This document shows, piece by piece, positions 14,854 to 21,775 of a stretch of DNA of 64,000 nucleotides. The position numbers were made by a program, and so were the translations under genes. The notes under the pieces were generated by a model that had not been told where the DNA came from, made no database searches, and was given only the letters and a program-made list of their open reading frames with translations. How positions within the stretch are numbered: the stretch's first letter is position 1; every line of letters begins with the position of its first letter. The stretch is from an uncultured Prevotella sp. (GTDB lineage: Bacteria; Bacteroidota; Bacteroidia; Bacteroidales; Bacteroidaceae), in NCBI GenBank assembly GCA_900770395.1, contig CAAGKM010000001.1, positions 3,396 to 67,395 on the forward strand. The letters run 5' to 3'.

Positions 14854-15083
14854 TAGAGCGGTTGTTTGTTGTATAGTTGTTCTTCCTTCAATAATTCATA
14901 GTTATAATACGGACTTTGATAATAAAGTCCTGTGTCCGGATTGTTGATTGCCTGAAACCATGAGGAATTATAAACTACGTTTAGAGCTTCAGGCAAGCTA
15001 ACCTTACGGTCGGAAACAACAAGAGCCGTCACCTGCTCAAGATTAGAATCAATTAAGTATTGTATTTTATCCTTGTCTATCAT
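14853..15083 (-). CDS. Small protein of the DUF3791/DUF3990 module
   Basis: A 76-residue acidic, probably helical protein (residues 1-45 form helices with SLPEALNVVYNSSWFQAI). A Tyr-rich tail (TGLYYQSPYYNYELLKEEQL) resembles a short helical partner that often accompanies DUF3990 proteins. It overlaps the DUF3990 gene by 17 nt and is last in the trio, so the three are translated together. I infer an antitoxin or chaperone-like accessory. Its stop codon overlaps the edge of direct repeat R1. Confidence 0.7.
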   Translation of the reverse strand: MIDKDKIQYLIDSNLEQVTALVVSDRKVSLPEALNVVYNSSWFQAINNPDTGLYYQSPYYNYELLKEEQLYNKQPL

Positions 15084-15549
15084 ATCTCATCAATTTTGAA
15101 ATTGCATACTCTGTTGAAAAACAATACTGTCGGTTTAATTTTCTATATGTAAGTTCCTTCACTAATTGTTCTAATGTTATAAGATGGCGTGTATATAAAT
15201 CAAGTTGAAGTACCACTCCGTCATCGGCAACAGGTCCTATCACAATGTCATAGTTGTGTTGGAAGTCCTTAATCATCCTGTTCTTTAATATAAATTCAGC
15301 CCATTCAACCGAAGGTTCATGAAAGTACAGGATATTCATTTTTTCATCATTCAACAAATTATCATCAAAAGAAAATTCCAATACAACTGGAGCACCGCCA
15401 CGACTAATCATGGTTCTACGATGTGCCATTTCCTCAGCCTGTGATTTTATATCTGTCAGATAAAATCCTCTGCCAAAGTCCTTACATGGTCGACACTTGG
15501 ATAACATTATTGTATTAAAGGAAACATTCGTTCCGTGATATAGTATCAT
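15067..15549 (-). CDS. DUF3990 protein, ADP-ribosyltransferase-like toxin candidate
   Basis: A 160-residue protein. It starts at the ATG at 15549 (MILYHGTN), which overlaps the stop of the upstream gene as ATGA; an earlier ATG at 15576 lies inside that gene. Diagnostic DUF3990 segments are LYHGTN at the N-terminus, then CKDFGRGFYLTDIKSQAEEMA and later VVLEFSFDD. The YHGT plus GRGFYLT pattern is what one expects of the ADP-ribosyltransferase fold (NAD-binding His/Tyr positions). Flanking small genes of the DUF3791 type make a toxin-antitoxin arrangement likely. Target and activity are not shown by sequence. Confidence 0.82.
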   Translation of the reverse strand: MILYHGTNVSFNTIMLSKCRPCKDFGRGFYLTDIKSQAEEMAHRRTMISRGGAPVVLEFSFDDNLLNDEKMNILYFHEPSVEWAEFILKNRMIKDFQHNYDIVIGPVADDGVVLQLDLYTRHLITLEQLVKELTYRKLNRQYCFSTEYAISKLMRYDRQG

Positions 15550-15758
15550 GACAAGAACCCTCCATTTTTTAGGCATACAGAGGTTAAATCCTCAACTGCA
15601 TCATTAAAGGAAAGGGTGTGTTCTGCCTCATAGCAGTTGTCAAGAAACTCTATTCCCTTATACTTCTGCAGATAGTCGAAGGACTCTTTGACAGTAATGC
15701 CAAAATGTTCTCCAAACTTTCTAATGCAATATATAATGTAAGCGATTCTATAATCCAT
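15546..15758 (-). CDS. DUF3791 protein, antitoxin-like
   Basis: A 70-residue helical protein of the DUF3791 family (MDYRIAYIIYCIRKFGEHFG, then KESFDYLQKYKGIEFLDNCYEAEHTLSFNDAVEDL). The start at 15758 is used because a strong promoter (15787-15819) lies between it and the upstream ATG at 15818. It is first in a three-gene operon with 4-nt and 17-nt overlaps. DUF3791 and DUF3990 genes are repeatedly neighbours in Bacteroidetes and Firmicutes, which suggests an antitoxin for an ADP-ribosyltransferase-like toxin. Confidence 0.82.
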   Translation of the reverse strand: MDYRIAYIIYCIRKFGEHFGITVKESFDYLQKYKGIEFLDNCYEAEHTLSFNDAVEDLTSVCLKNGGFLS

Positions 15759-15786
15759 CAGTCTTTCCTCTGTTTGTTTATTTGCT

Positions 15787-15819
15787 GCAAATGTACAAAG
15801 AAAAATCTGTTTTTCCAAA
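15787..15819 (-). promoter_or_regulatory. Promoter of the DUF3791/DUF3990 operon
   Basis: Minus-strand -7 TACATTTGC (15787-15795) and -33 TTTG (15816-15819) with a 20-bp spacer, 29 nt upstream of the DUF3791 ATG. It is a consensus-quality promoter. Confidence 0.85.
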
Positions 15820-15950
15820 TATTTAAGGAAAATTTATTTAGTGAAGTGGAGAAATACACAATGTTCACGATACAGTGCCGTATAGAAAGAAGAAGGAAGA
15901 ATACGGAATTGAAAGATAATCACAAAGTCAAAATGTTAATTATTATTCAA

Positions 15951-16023
15951 GTTTCCACCATTTCCACCACCACCAACCCCTTGCGGTGTTGCGGAACAGA
16001 TTGAAACCATAGTATTATAAAGT
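15951..16023. repeat. 73-bp direct repeat, right copy (R2)
   Basis: It is 68/73 identical to R1 at 14781-14853. Together they bracket the DUF3791/DUF3990 operon including its promoter. The preceding segment ATGTTAATTATTATTC (15933-15948) recurs before R3. Confidence 0.85.
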
Positions 16024-16042
16024 CCCACAATTATAGTTATAT

Positions 16043-16320
16043 CTACTGTGTGCTTCGCACTGACACGGCTGCTCTACGAGCTGACACTGCTGGCTGCGTG
16101 AGATGTAAATCACACTGCATCACGATACGGTGATAGATATCGCATCCTTTGGATTACACGGCTTGTTAGCGCAGTGTTACAGGGCTTAACGCAAGCCGTG
16201 TGACCGCTTTAGCGGTTCTAACTTACTGCCAAAGGCAGTGCAGCGTCAGCATGAATTATCCCCGTCAGTAAGAAAGCAGTGTCAACCCGCAGGGTGTCGT
16301 GTCAGCTCGCAAGAGCGCCG
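16043..16320. repeat. Hairpin-dense REP-like non-coding block
   Basis: It contains at least eight small hairpins with 3-4-nt loops: GTGC-TTC-GCAC, GCTC-TAC-GAGC, ATCAC/GTGAT, ACCGC-TTTA-GCGGT, ACTGCC-AAA-GGCAGT, CCC-GCA-GGG and GCTC-GCAA-GAGC. A longer stem ACACGGCTTG / CAAGCCGTGT (about 16156-16202) is also present. A TGACAC tag follows the hairpins at the left end (16061 and 16082) and appears inverted (GTGTCA, 16279 and 16299) at the right end. No open frame of useful length crosses it. The rest of the gene-free stretch 15759-16744 holds R2, R3 and the 16663 promoter. Confidence 0.65.
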
Positions 16321-16365
16321 TGGATAAACTTTTAAATGTTAATTATTATTCGAATTTATAAATGC

Positions 16366-16415
16366 GTTTCCACCATCACCATCAACCTTGCGGAAGTTGC
16401 GGAACTGGTGGAAAC
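16366..16415. repeat. R3: related element closed by a 10-bp inverted repeat
   Basis: GTTTCCACCA (16366-16375) is inverted as TGGTGGAAAC (16406-16415). The interior (ACCTTGCGGAAGTTGCGGAA) resembles the middle of R1 and R2. It is preceded by the same ATGTTAATTATTATTC segment as R2. It could be a small non-autonomous repeat of the same family. Confidence 0.65.
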
Positions 16416-16662
16416 TCTTTTCGGAACTTCATGTAATAAAACAGTTATTCCTCTTATTACCAATGGAATAAAACAGAATATGCAAAAAATAAGCAATATC
16501 CTAAAAGAGTGGTGAAAAATCCGCTCTCTTTGGATTGATGTAAAGAATTTAGAAGGTAAATTCTATAAAGAGGTATCTGCTCCGTTATCTCTTTTTTTTA
16601 TGCTCCAAGGCTTTAATAAACAATGAGAGGGGAATTTAATATTAAAGTTTATTCAACAATTA

Positions 16663-16695
16663 TTTGCCAATACCGAAATAATTTCGTAATTTTGC
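16663..16695 (+). promoter_or_regulatory. Promoter for the decarboxylase gene
   Basis: -33 TTTG (16663-16666), 20-bp spacer, -7 TAATTTTGC (16687-16695). The gene starts 49 nt downstream. Confidence 0.85.
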
Positions 16696-16744
16696 GGTTG
16701 AATAATGTATTTGAACTGATTTAATATTAAACTAAAAACTGAAA

Positions 16745-17968
16745 ATGAGACGACAGGTATTGATTTTTTCCATGATGATGTCTTTCATCATGGCTTTGGG
16801 ACAGGATATTGTTCCGTCAGGATTCTCCGAGTTGGACGAATGGGTTGGAAAATGCAAGGTGGAGCGCCCCAACGCATTGGGCTATCCCGGCAACTACGAC
16901 AGCAAGCTGGACGGATTTTATGAGTGGTACACTGCCAACAAGATGCAGAATATCCTCATCAATAATGCTGGTGACCCGTTTGAAGCCTCAGGTGCCTTGT
17001 CCTCCGCTAAGTTTGAGCGCGAGGTGATAGAGAGTTTCGCACCCCTTTACGGCTTTGACCTGAGCGACCTCTGGGGACTGGTGACAATGAGCGGCACCGA
17101 CGGTAACAACCACGGCATATACTTCGGAGTGAACTACTTGAAGAAGAAAACGGGTAAGATGCCCGTTGTCTATGTGTCTGACGAGGCTCACTACAGCAAC
17201 TACCGTCTTTGCGACGTTCAGCATCTTGACGTGCGTCTGGTGAAGAGCAATGAGATGGGACAGATGATTCCCGAGGAGCTTGAGAAAGCTTTGGACACCT
17301 CCCGTCCGTGTCTGATGATCTATGCCATGGGGTCAACATTCAAGGGTGCCATCGACAATCAGAAGGAGCTAAACGACGTACTCGATAGACATCCAGAGAT
17401 AGAGGTTTACAGACATATAGATGCAGCTCTCTTTGGCGGCTACCTGCCCTTTACCCAATACAAGAATCTCGTGAACAGGAAGGAGACTGCCTATGAGTCA
17501 ATCTCTATCAGTGGACACAAGTTCTTCGGCATCGACAGTCCCTGCGGTCTGTTCATCACCACACGTGAGGTCTATGACAATCAGGCATCCTTTGATGTGG
17601 CATACCTCAATGCCAACATGCGGATGATAAGCTGTTCGCGCTCAGGCGTTGACCCACTGAAGTTCTGGTGGCTGCTGAAGACTGTAGGGATAAAGGGTTG
17701 GACCGAGCAGGCTACGGTGATGATGGATAATACGGCATATCTGGTGTCGGAGCTTAAACGCATAGGATGGCAATGCTGGAACAACGAATACAGCAACACC
17801 GTGTTCTTCAAGCGCCCCAGCAGCGACATCGTGACAAGATACAACCTCGCATGTAGCCACGATGAGCGGTTTGGCGGCGACTTGGCTCACGTGGTGGTGA
17901 TGCAGCATGTCAAGAAGGAAGTAATCGACCGGTTCATCAAGGAACTGGAGGGTGGTATTATCCCATAA
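16745..17968 (+). CDS. Histidine-decarboxylase-like PLP enzyme with signal peptide
   Basis: A 407-residue group II pyridoxal-phosphate decarboxylase, closest by eye to bacterial PLP-dependent histidine decarboxylase: TMSGTDGNNHGIYFG (phosphate-binding loop), HYSNYR with the ring-stacking His149, HIDAALFGG (Asp226), and SGHKFFG with the Schiff-base Lys259. The first ~19 residues (MRRQVLIFSMMMSFIMALG) look like a cleavable signal peptide. That would place the enzyme in the periplasm, unusual for a PLP enzyme. It is a single gene with a consensus promoter. The substrate could be histidine or another amino acid; histamine production is plausible but unproved. Confidence 0.85.
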   Translation: MRRQVLIFSMMMSFIMALGQDIVPSGFSELDEWVGKCKVERPNALGYPGNYDSKLDGFYEWYTANKMQNILINNAGDPFEASGALSSAKFEREVIESFAPLYGFDLSDLWGLVTMSGTDGNNHGIYFGVNYLKKKTGKMPVVYVSDEAHYSNYRLCDVQHLDVRLVKSNEMGQMIPEELEKALDTSRPCLMIYAMGSTFKGAIDNQKELNDVLDRHPEIEVYRHIDAALFGGYLPFTQYKNLVNRKETAYESISISGHKFFGIDSPCGLFITTREVYDNQASFDVAYLNANMRMISCSRSGVDPLKFWWLLKTVGIKGWTEQATVMMDNTAYLVSELKRIGWQCWNNEYSNTVFFKRPSSDIVTRYNLACSHDERFGGDLAHVVVMQHVKKEVIDRFIKELEGGIIP

Positions 17969-18001
17969 AAATTCAAAAAAGCCACTTTATCACAGTTGAT
18001 T

Positions 18002-18556
18002 TTACCGGTCTTCAGCGAACATCTTCCACAGCGGGGCAGCCATGAGGCTCTGCCATATTTCGCCGCGCTCAAGCATGGAGCGCACCTCGGAGCGTGAGAA
18101 GAGCTTCACATCTATATCCTCACCGTCATCAAGGTGACGGTTACCTTCAGGCACCACTCCGTATGCAATGTATGAATGGGTGAGATTGGTCATGGTGCTG
18201 GCATTGGCAGAGCTTACCATCAGTTCGCGCCATTCGCCGCCGGTGTAGCCAGTCTCTTCCTCCAGTTCTCTTTTGGCTGCAACCATCGGGTCCTCACCAT
18301 CCTCCACGACACCTGCCACAATCTCGTCGACGGTCTTGCCGAGAGCATATCGGTATTGTCGCACGAACACAAACTGGTCGTCGGGCGTGATGGCTATAAC
18401 GTTTATCCATGTTGGATATTCCAGCACATAGTATTCATCGATGATATGCCCGTTGGGCAACTGCACTTTGTCGCGCCTTGCCGTTAGCCACGGGCGGCGT
18501 ATCAGATATTCGCTGTCGAGTGTTTTCCACTTCATTGACTTTTGCTCTTTCTCCAT
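18002..18556 (-). CDS. Nudix hydrolase, ADP-ribose pyrophosphatase-like
   Basis: A 184-residue Nudix enzyme that would split a nucleoside diphosphate linked to another moiety, most likely ADP-ribose or a sugar nucleotide. The Nudix box is complete at residues 82-104 (G, five residues, E, seven residues, RELEEETGY). The N-terminal strand pattern and YPTWINVIAI, then FVRQYRYALGK, are typical of the ADP-ribose pyrophosphatase (NudF-like) group. It converges with the decarboxylase gene, 33 nt apart, and has its own promoter. An alternative start at Met8 (18535) is possible. Confidence 0.88.
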   Translation of the reverse strand: MEKEQKSMKWKTLDSEYLIRRPWLTARRDKVQLPNGHIIDEYYVLEYPTWINVIAITPDDQFVFVRQYRYALGKTVDEIVAGVVEDGEDPMVAAKRELEEETGYTGGEWRELMVSSANASTMTNLTHSYIAYGVVPEGNRHLDDGEDIDVKLFSRSEVRSMLERGEIWQSLMAAPLWKMFAEDR

Positions 18557-18624
18557 TTTTAATGATGTTTTATTATGTATTATTATGTATTATGGATTTT
18601 ACGTAACGCTAATTCAATAATGCT

Positions 18625-18633
18625 GCAAAATTA
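18625..18633 (-). promoter_or_regulatory. Promoter -7 element for the Nudix gene
   Basis: Minus strand TAATTTTGC, with CTTG at the -33 position (18654-18657, 20-bp spacer). Confidence 0.65.
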
Positions 18634-18787
18634 GTGATTTTGTCGCTATTTTGCAAGCAAACGGGCGATATTATTCCGCGTTAAAATTTTATTTAGATAT
18701 TTTTAATACTCATGTCGTTTCTCCTTTATGATATGGCAGCAGAACAATGCCTGCCATGCCCAACAGCAGCAGACCGAGTGCCGGTTT

Positions 18788-19645
18788 TTAGCTGTGTTCC
18801 TCGCGATAGAGCTGCGGCGTAGTGCCGGAGTATCTCCTGAAACTTTTGTTGAAGTAAGAGCAATCCTCGTATCCCACACTTTTTGCCACATTCTTTATAG
18901 AGCAGTCGGTGGTTATAAGAAGCAGTTCTGCGGCTTCCATTTTCTTTTTCATTATGTATGCGTTAGGTGTTTCGCCGGTCTCTTTCTTGAAAGTCCGTAT
19001 GAAGTGGTCTTTTGACATACATGCCATTTCAGCTAACCCTTTGATGTCGGCAGGCATGCTGATGTTTCGCCTTATGTGCTCCAGCACTTTTCTGATGCGG
19101 TTGTCGGCTATTGCCACTTTGGGCGTTGCGCGTTTCAAAAAACGTGACAGCAGTATGAAGATTATCCCACGTGACTCCACTTTGTCGCAGAAGGGCCTGC
19201 GCAGGTTCATCTCAATGTTGTTGATTAATGTACGGTGGTTGTCGTAGGCAACGGGATTCGACACTTGCAGCTTGAGGAAAGGATTGATATCGGCAAGACG
19301 CTTTATGAGGCACGCCTCATGTTCTGTGGCGTCTACTTCCACGGGAAAGTCAAATTCGCTGAAAATGCTTTCACTGGCATTGCTGTCTTCATATATATGC
19401 ACATAATAGTGTGCAAACGGCGAGTCGCAGACATAGCTGTGTGTCGTGAAGCTGGGGATGAGATACAGATGCCCGGGAGTGAGCTCGTAGGATGCATTGG
19501 GCATGACTATGCGTGCCCGTCCCTCTGTCACAAGATACAGACGTGCGAACGGACTCCGCACATTTTTCCAGTTCCAATCGCCGTCATGTCTGGCAAATCC
19601 CACGTTTAGTATATATATGTACAATTTGTCAATAGGATAGTTCAT
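18788..19645 (-). CDS. AraC-family transcription regulator
   Basis: A 285-residue regulator. The N-terminal cupin-like sensor domain (RLYLVTEGRARIVMPNASYEL, GHLYLIPSFTTHSY) is of the AraC_binding type. The C-terminal ~100 residues are the double helix-turn-helix (IRRNISMPADIKGLAEMACMSKDHFIRTFKKETGETPNAYI ... SVGYEDCSYFNKSFRRYSGTTPQLYREEH). The start at 19645 is preferred over 19663 because the -7 promoter box lies immediately upstream. It is divergent from the alpha-L-fucosidase across 289 bp containing a direct repeat, so it probably controls that gene in response to a sugar. The ligand is not known. Confidence 0.88.
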   Translation of the reverse strand: MNYPIDKLYIYILNVGFARHDGDWNWKNVRSPFARLYLVTEGRARIVMPNASYELTPGHLYLIPSFTTHSYVCDSPFAHYYVHIYEDSNASESIFSEFDFPVEVDATEHEACLIKRLADINPFLKLQVSNPVAYDNHRTLINNIEMNLRRPFCDKVESRGIIFILLSRFLKRATPKVAIADNRIRKVLEHIRRNISMPADIKGLAEMACMSKDHFIRTFKKETGETPNAYIMKKKMEAAELLLITTDCSIKNVAKSVGYEDCSYFNKSFRRYSGTTPQLYREEHS

Positions 19646-19648
19646 GCT

Positions 19649-19657
19649 GCAAAGATA
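19649..19657 (-). promoter_or_regulatory. Promoter -7 element abutting the AraC start codon
   Basis: Minus strand TATCTTTGC ends only 3 nt before the ATG at 19645, so the message would be leaderless or nearly so. No clear -33 TTTG is present. Confidence 0.5.
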
Positions 19658-19781
19658 CTGCAAAAAAAATGATTGAGCGAGTAAAACAAAAGAAAATTAT
19701 ATTTTTTTTGTTTTCGAACGGGAGAGTAACCAAGCACATTTCTTATTTATAGGATAATTATTCTCTGCGATATATCACAAT

Positions 19782-19844
19782 AAAAAGTCGATAAAATCCC
19801 ATGAGATATTGCTTTTTCTTTGTTGAAATATTAAAAAGTCGATA
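19782..19844. promoter_or_regulatory. Candidate operator: direct repeats of AAAAAGTCGATA
   Basis: Two identical 12-bp direct repeats at 19782-19793 and 19833-19844, 51 bp apart, between the divergent AraC and fucosidase genes. AraC-type regulators commonly bind direct repeats. They lie about 50-115 bp upstream of the fucosidase -7 box. Confidence 0.5.
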
Positions 19845-19895
19845 TTTTACCAATAAAAGTCTCTTTTTTCTGATGTTTTATTGAAGTATAACAGC

Positions 19896-19904
19896 TATCT
19901 TTGC
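19896..19904 (+). promoter_or_regulatory. Promoter -7 element for the fucosidase
   Basis: TATCTTTGC, 30 nt upstream of the chosen start. The -33 region has TGTTTT rather than TTTG, which fits an activator-dependent promoter. Confidence 0.65.
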
Positions 19905-19934
19905 AGCACAAAACTAACCAAAAGTAAATACATT

Positions 19935-21554
19935 ATGATTAAAAGACAAGTTATTACGATTTTGACAGGCTGTATGCTCTCTATTGCGTGGGCGCAGAAC
20001 TACAAAGTGCCTGTGACCGATGAGAACGAGACAATGGCTGAGGGAAAGTATCAGCCACAGTGGGAGTCGCTCAGGAAGCACAACACTCCGGAATGGTTCC
20101 GCGACGCGAAGTTCGGAATATGGGCTCACTGGGGACCACAGTGCGTGGAAGGCTCGGGCGACTGGATGGCGCGTGAGATGTATATTGAGGGAAGTCATGC
20201 CTACAAGCATCACATTGAGCATTACGGTCATCCGTCGGAGTTCGGATTCAAGGATATTCTGCCACTGTTCAAGGCAGAGAAATGGGACCCCGACAAGCTT
20301 GTGGAGAGATACAAGCGGCTTGGGGCGCAGTATTTCTTCGTGCTCGGCAACCATCACGACAATTTTGACCTGTGGGAATCGAAATACCAGCCGTGGAATT
20401 CAATGAACATGGGCCCCAAGCGCGACATACTCGACGGATGGGCAAAGGCTGCGAAGAAACACGGACTGCCGCTCGGAATCTCGTTCCATGCCGACCATGC
20501 ATGGACATGGTATGAGCCGTCACAACGCTATGATGTCAACGGACCAAAGGCGGGGATATACTACGACGGCAAGCTGACAAAGGAGGACGGTAAGGGCAAA
20601 TGGTGGGAAGGCTATGACCCTCAGGACCTCTATGCACAGAATCACCCTATGAGCGACCGCTCATGGGCGAATAACCGGATACACTGGCAGTGGGCATGGG
20701 GCAATGGTGCGTGTATGCCTACAAAAGAGTTTGTGACGAATTTCTATGACCGTACTCTTGACGCCATCAACCGCTACCAGCCCGACCTTATCTACTTCGA
20801 CGTCACAGTAATGCCTTTTGACAAGATTAGCGACTGCGGACTGAAGATAGCGTCTCATTTCTACAACAAGAATCCACGTGCCGTGATGTTCGGAAAGGTT
20901 CTCAGCGATGAACAGCGCGAGGCACTCACATGGGATGTGGAGCGCGGAGCTCCCAACGAGATTGTGCCCGAGCCTTGGCAGACATGCAACTGCATTGGCG
21001 GCTGGCACTACAACACCGGAATCTATGAGCGCGGTGCATACAAGAAGGCTGCTGACGTGATAAAGCAACTCGTGGATATTGTCAGCAAGAACGGCAACCT
21101 GCTGCTCAGTGTCCCGCTGCGTGCCGACGGCACATACGACGAAAAGGAGGCTGCCGTGCTTGACGGCATAGAGGCATGGATGAACATTAACAAGGAGAGC
21201 ATCTTTGGCACCCGTCCGTGGGTGAAGTTCGGCGAGGGTCCTGTGGCTGAAATGGACATAAAGATAAATGCACAGGGATTCAACGACGGACAATACACGG
21301 GCATGACTGCCGCTGACATACGCTTCAACCAGACAAAGAAGTATCTCTATGTCACTCCCCTTGGATGGCCCGAGGACGGTAAGCTCGTGGTGAAGTCACT
21401 GCGCAAGGGCAATCCATGGTTTAAGAAGTCTGTCACCAAAGTGGAGCTGCTCGGCTACGGACGTGTGAAAGCCGTGCAGACAGCCGACGGTCTTGAACTG
21501 CAGTTGCCAAAGCCTGTCAATGACATTGCGCCAGTGCTGAAGATAGCGAAATGA
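19935..21554 (+). CDS. Alpha-L-fucosidase, glycoside hydrolase family 29
   Basis: A 539-residue secreted fucosidase. The start at 19935 (MIKRQVITIL) gives a signal peptide ending IAWAQ and lies downstream of the promoter; a frame extension to 19881 would overlap that promoter. GH29 landmarks are WFRDAKFGIWAHWGP (53-67), FVLGNHHDNFDLWES (135-149), GISFHADHAWTW (181-192) and YQPDLIYFDV with probable nucleophile Asp289. A C-terminal beta-sandwich follows. It would release alpha-linked L-fucose from host mucin glycans or plant xyloglucan. It faces an AraC regulator and stands alone, without the SusC/SusD pair usual in a full polysaccharide-utilisation locus. Confidence 0.93.
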   Translation: MIKRQVITILTGCMLSIAWAQNYKVPVTDENETMAEGKYQPQWESLRKHNTPEWFRDAKFGIWAHWGPQCVEGSGDWMAREMYIEGSHAYKHHIEHYGHPSEFGFKDILPLFKAEKWDPDKLVERYKRLGAQYFFVLGNHHDNFDLWESKYQPWNSMNMGPKRDILDGWAKAAKKHGLPLGISFHADHAWTWYEPSQRYDVNGPKAGIYYDGKLTKEDGKGKWWEGYDPQDLYAQNHPMSDRSWANNRIHWQWAWGNGACMPTKEFVTNFYDRTLDAINRYQPDLIYFDVTVMPFDKISDCGLKIASHFYNKNPRAVMFGKVLSDEQREALTWDVERGAPNEIVPEPWQTCNCIGGWHYNTGIYERGAYKKAADVIKQLVDIVSKNGNLLLSVPLRADGTYDEKEAAVLDGIEAWMNINKESIFGTRPWVKFGEGPVAEMDIKINAQGFNDGQYTGMTAADIRFNQTKKYLYVTPLGWPEDGKLVVKSLRKGNPWFKKSVTKVELLGYGRVKAVQTADGLELQLPKPVNDIAPVLKIAK

Positions 21555-21567
21555 AAAAATATTTTTA

Positions 21568-21619
21568 TAGGTCTATTTTTTTATTTTTATAGGTCTATAG
21601 AAATTTTTCTCTAGGTCTA
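21568..21619. repeat. TAGGTCTA x3 at exact 22-bp spacing
   Basis: TAGGTCTA begins at 21568, 21590 and 21612, a constant 22-bp step, in T/A-rich spacer. It is immediately followed by the GAACGTTC array, whose first core starts 18 bp after the last TAGGTCTA. Confidence 0.75.
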
Positions 21620-21629
21620 CAGAATTCCC

Positions 21630-21761
21630 GAACGTTCGGAAAAAAATTCTCGAACGTTCAAGAAAAAATTCCCGAACGTTCGGGAATAAAAAATCGAACG
21701 TTCAAAAAATAAAAATCGAACGTTCGATTTTTCAAAAACGAACGTTCGATTTTTTTGAAAT
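21630..21761. repeat. Six GAACGTTC palindromes at exact 22-bp spacing
   Basis: The 8-bp palindrome GAACGTTC begins at 21630, 21652, 21674, 21696, 21718 and 21740, always 22 bp apart, joined by A/T-rich spacers. Some copies extend to longer palindromes (CCCGAACGTTCGGG at 21671-21684; a perfect 22-bp palindrome at 21711-21732). It lies between convergent 3' ends of the fucosidase and rnfA, so a promoter operator role is unlikely. Single units could act as terminator hairpins. Confidence 0.85.
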
Positions 21762-21775
21762 CCCCGACAGGAATT

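Noticed and set aside
21568..21761. CRISPR array
   Set aside because: Cores are only 8 bp with 14-bp A/T-rich spacers and 22-bp steps; CRISPR repeats are 23 bp or more with unique 30-bp spacers, and no cas gene is near.
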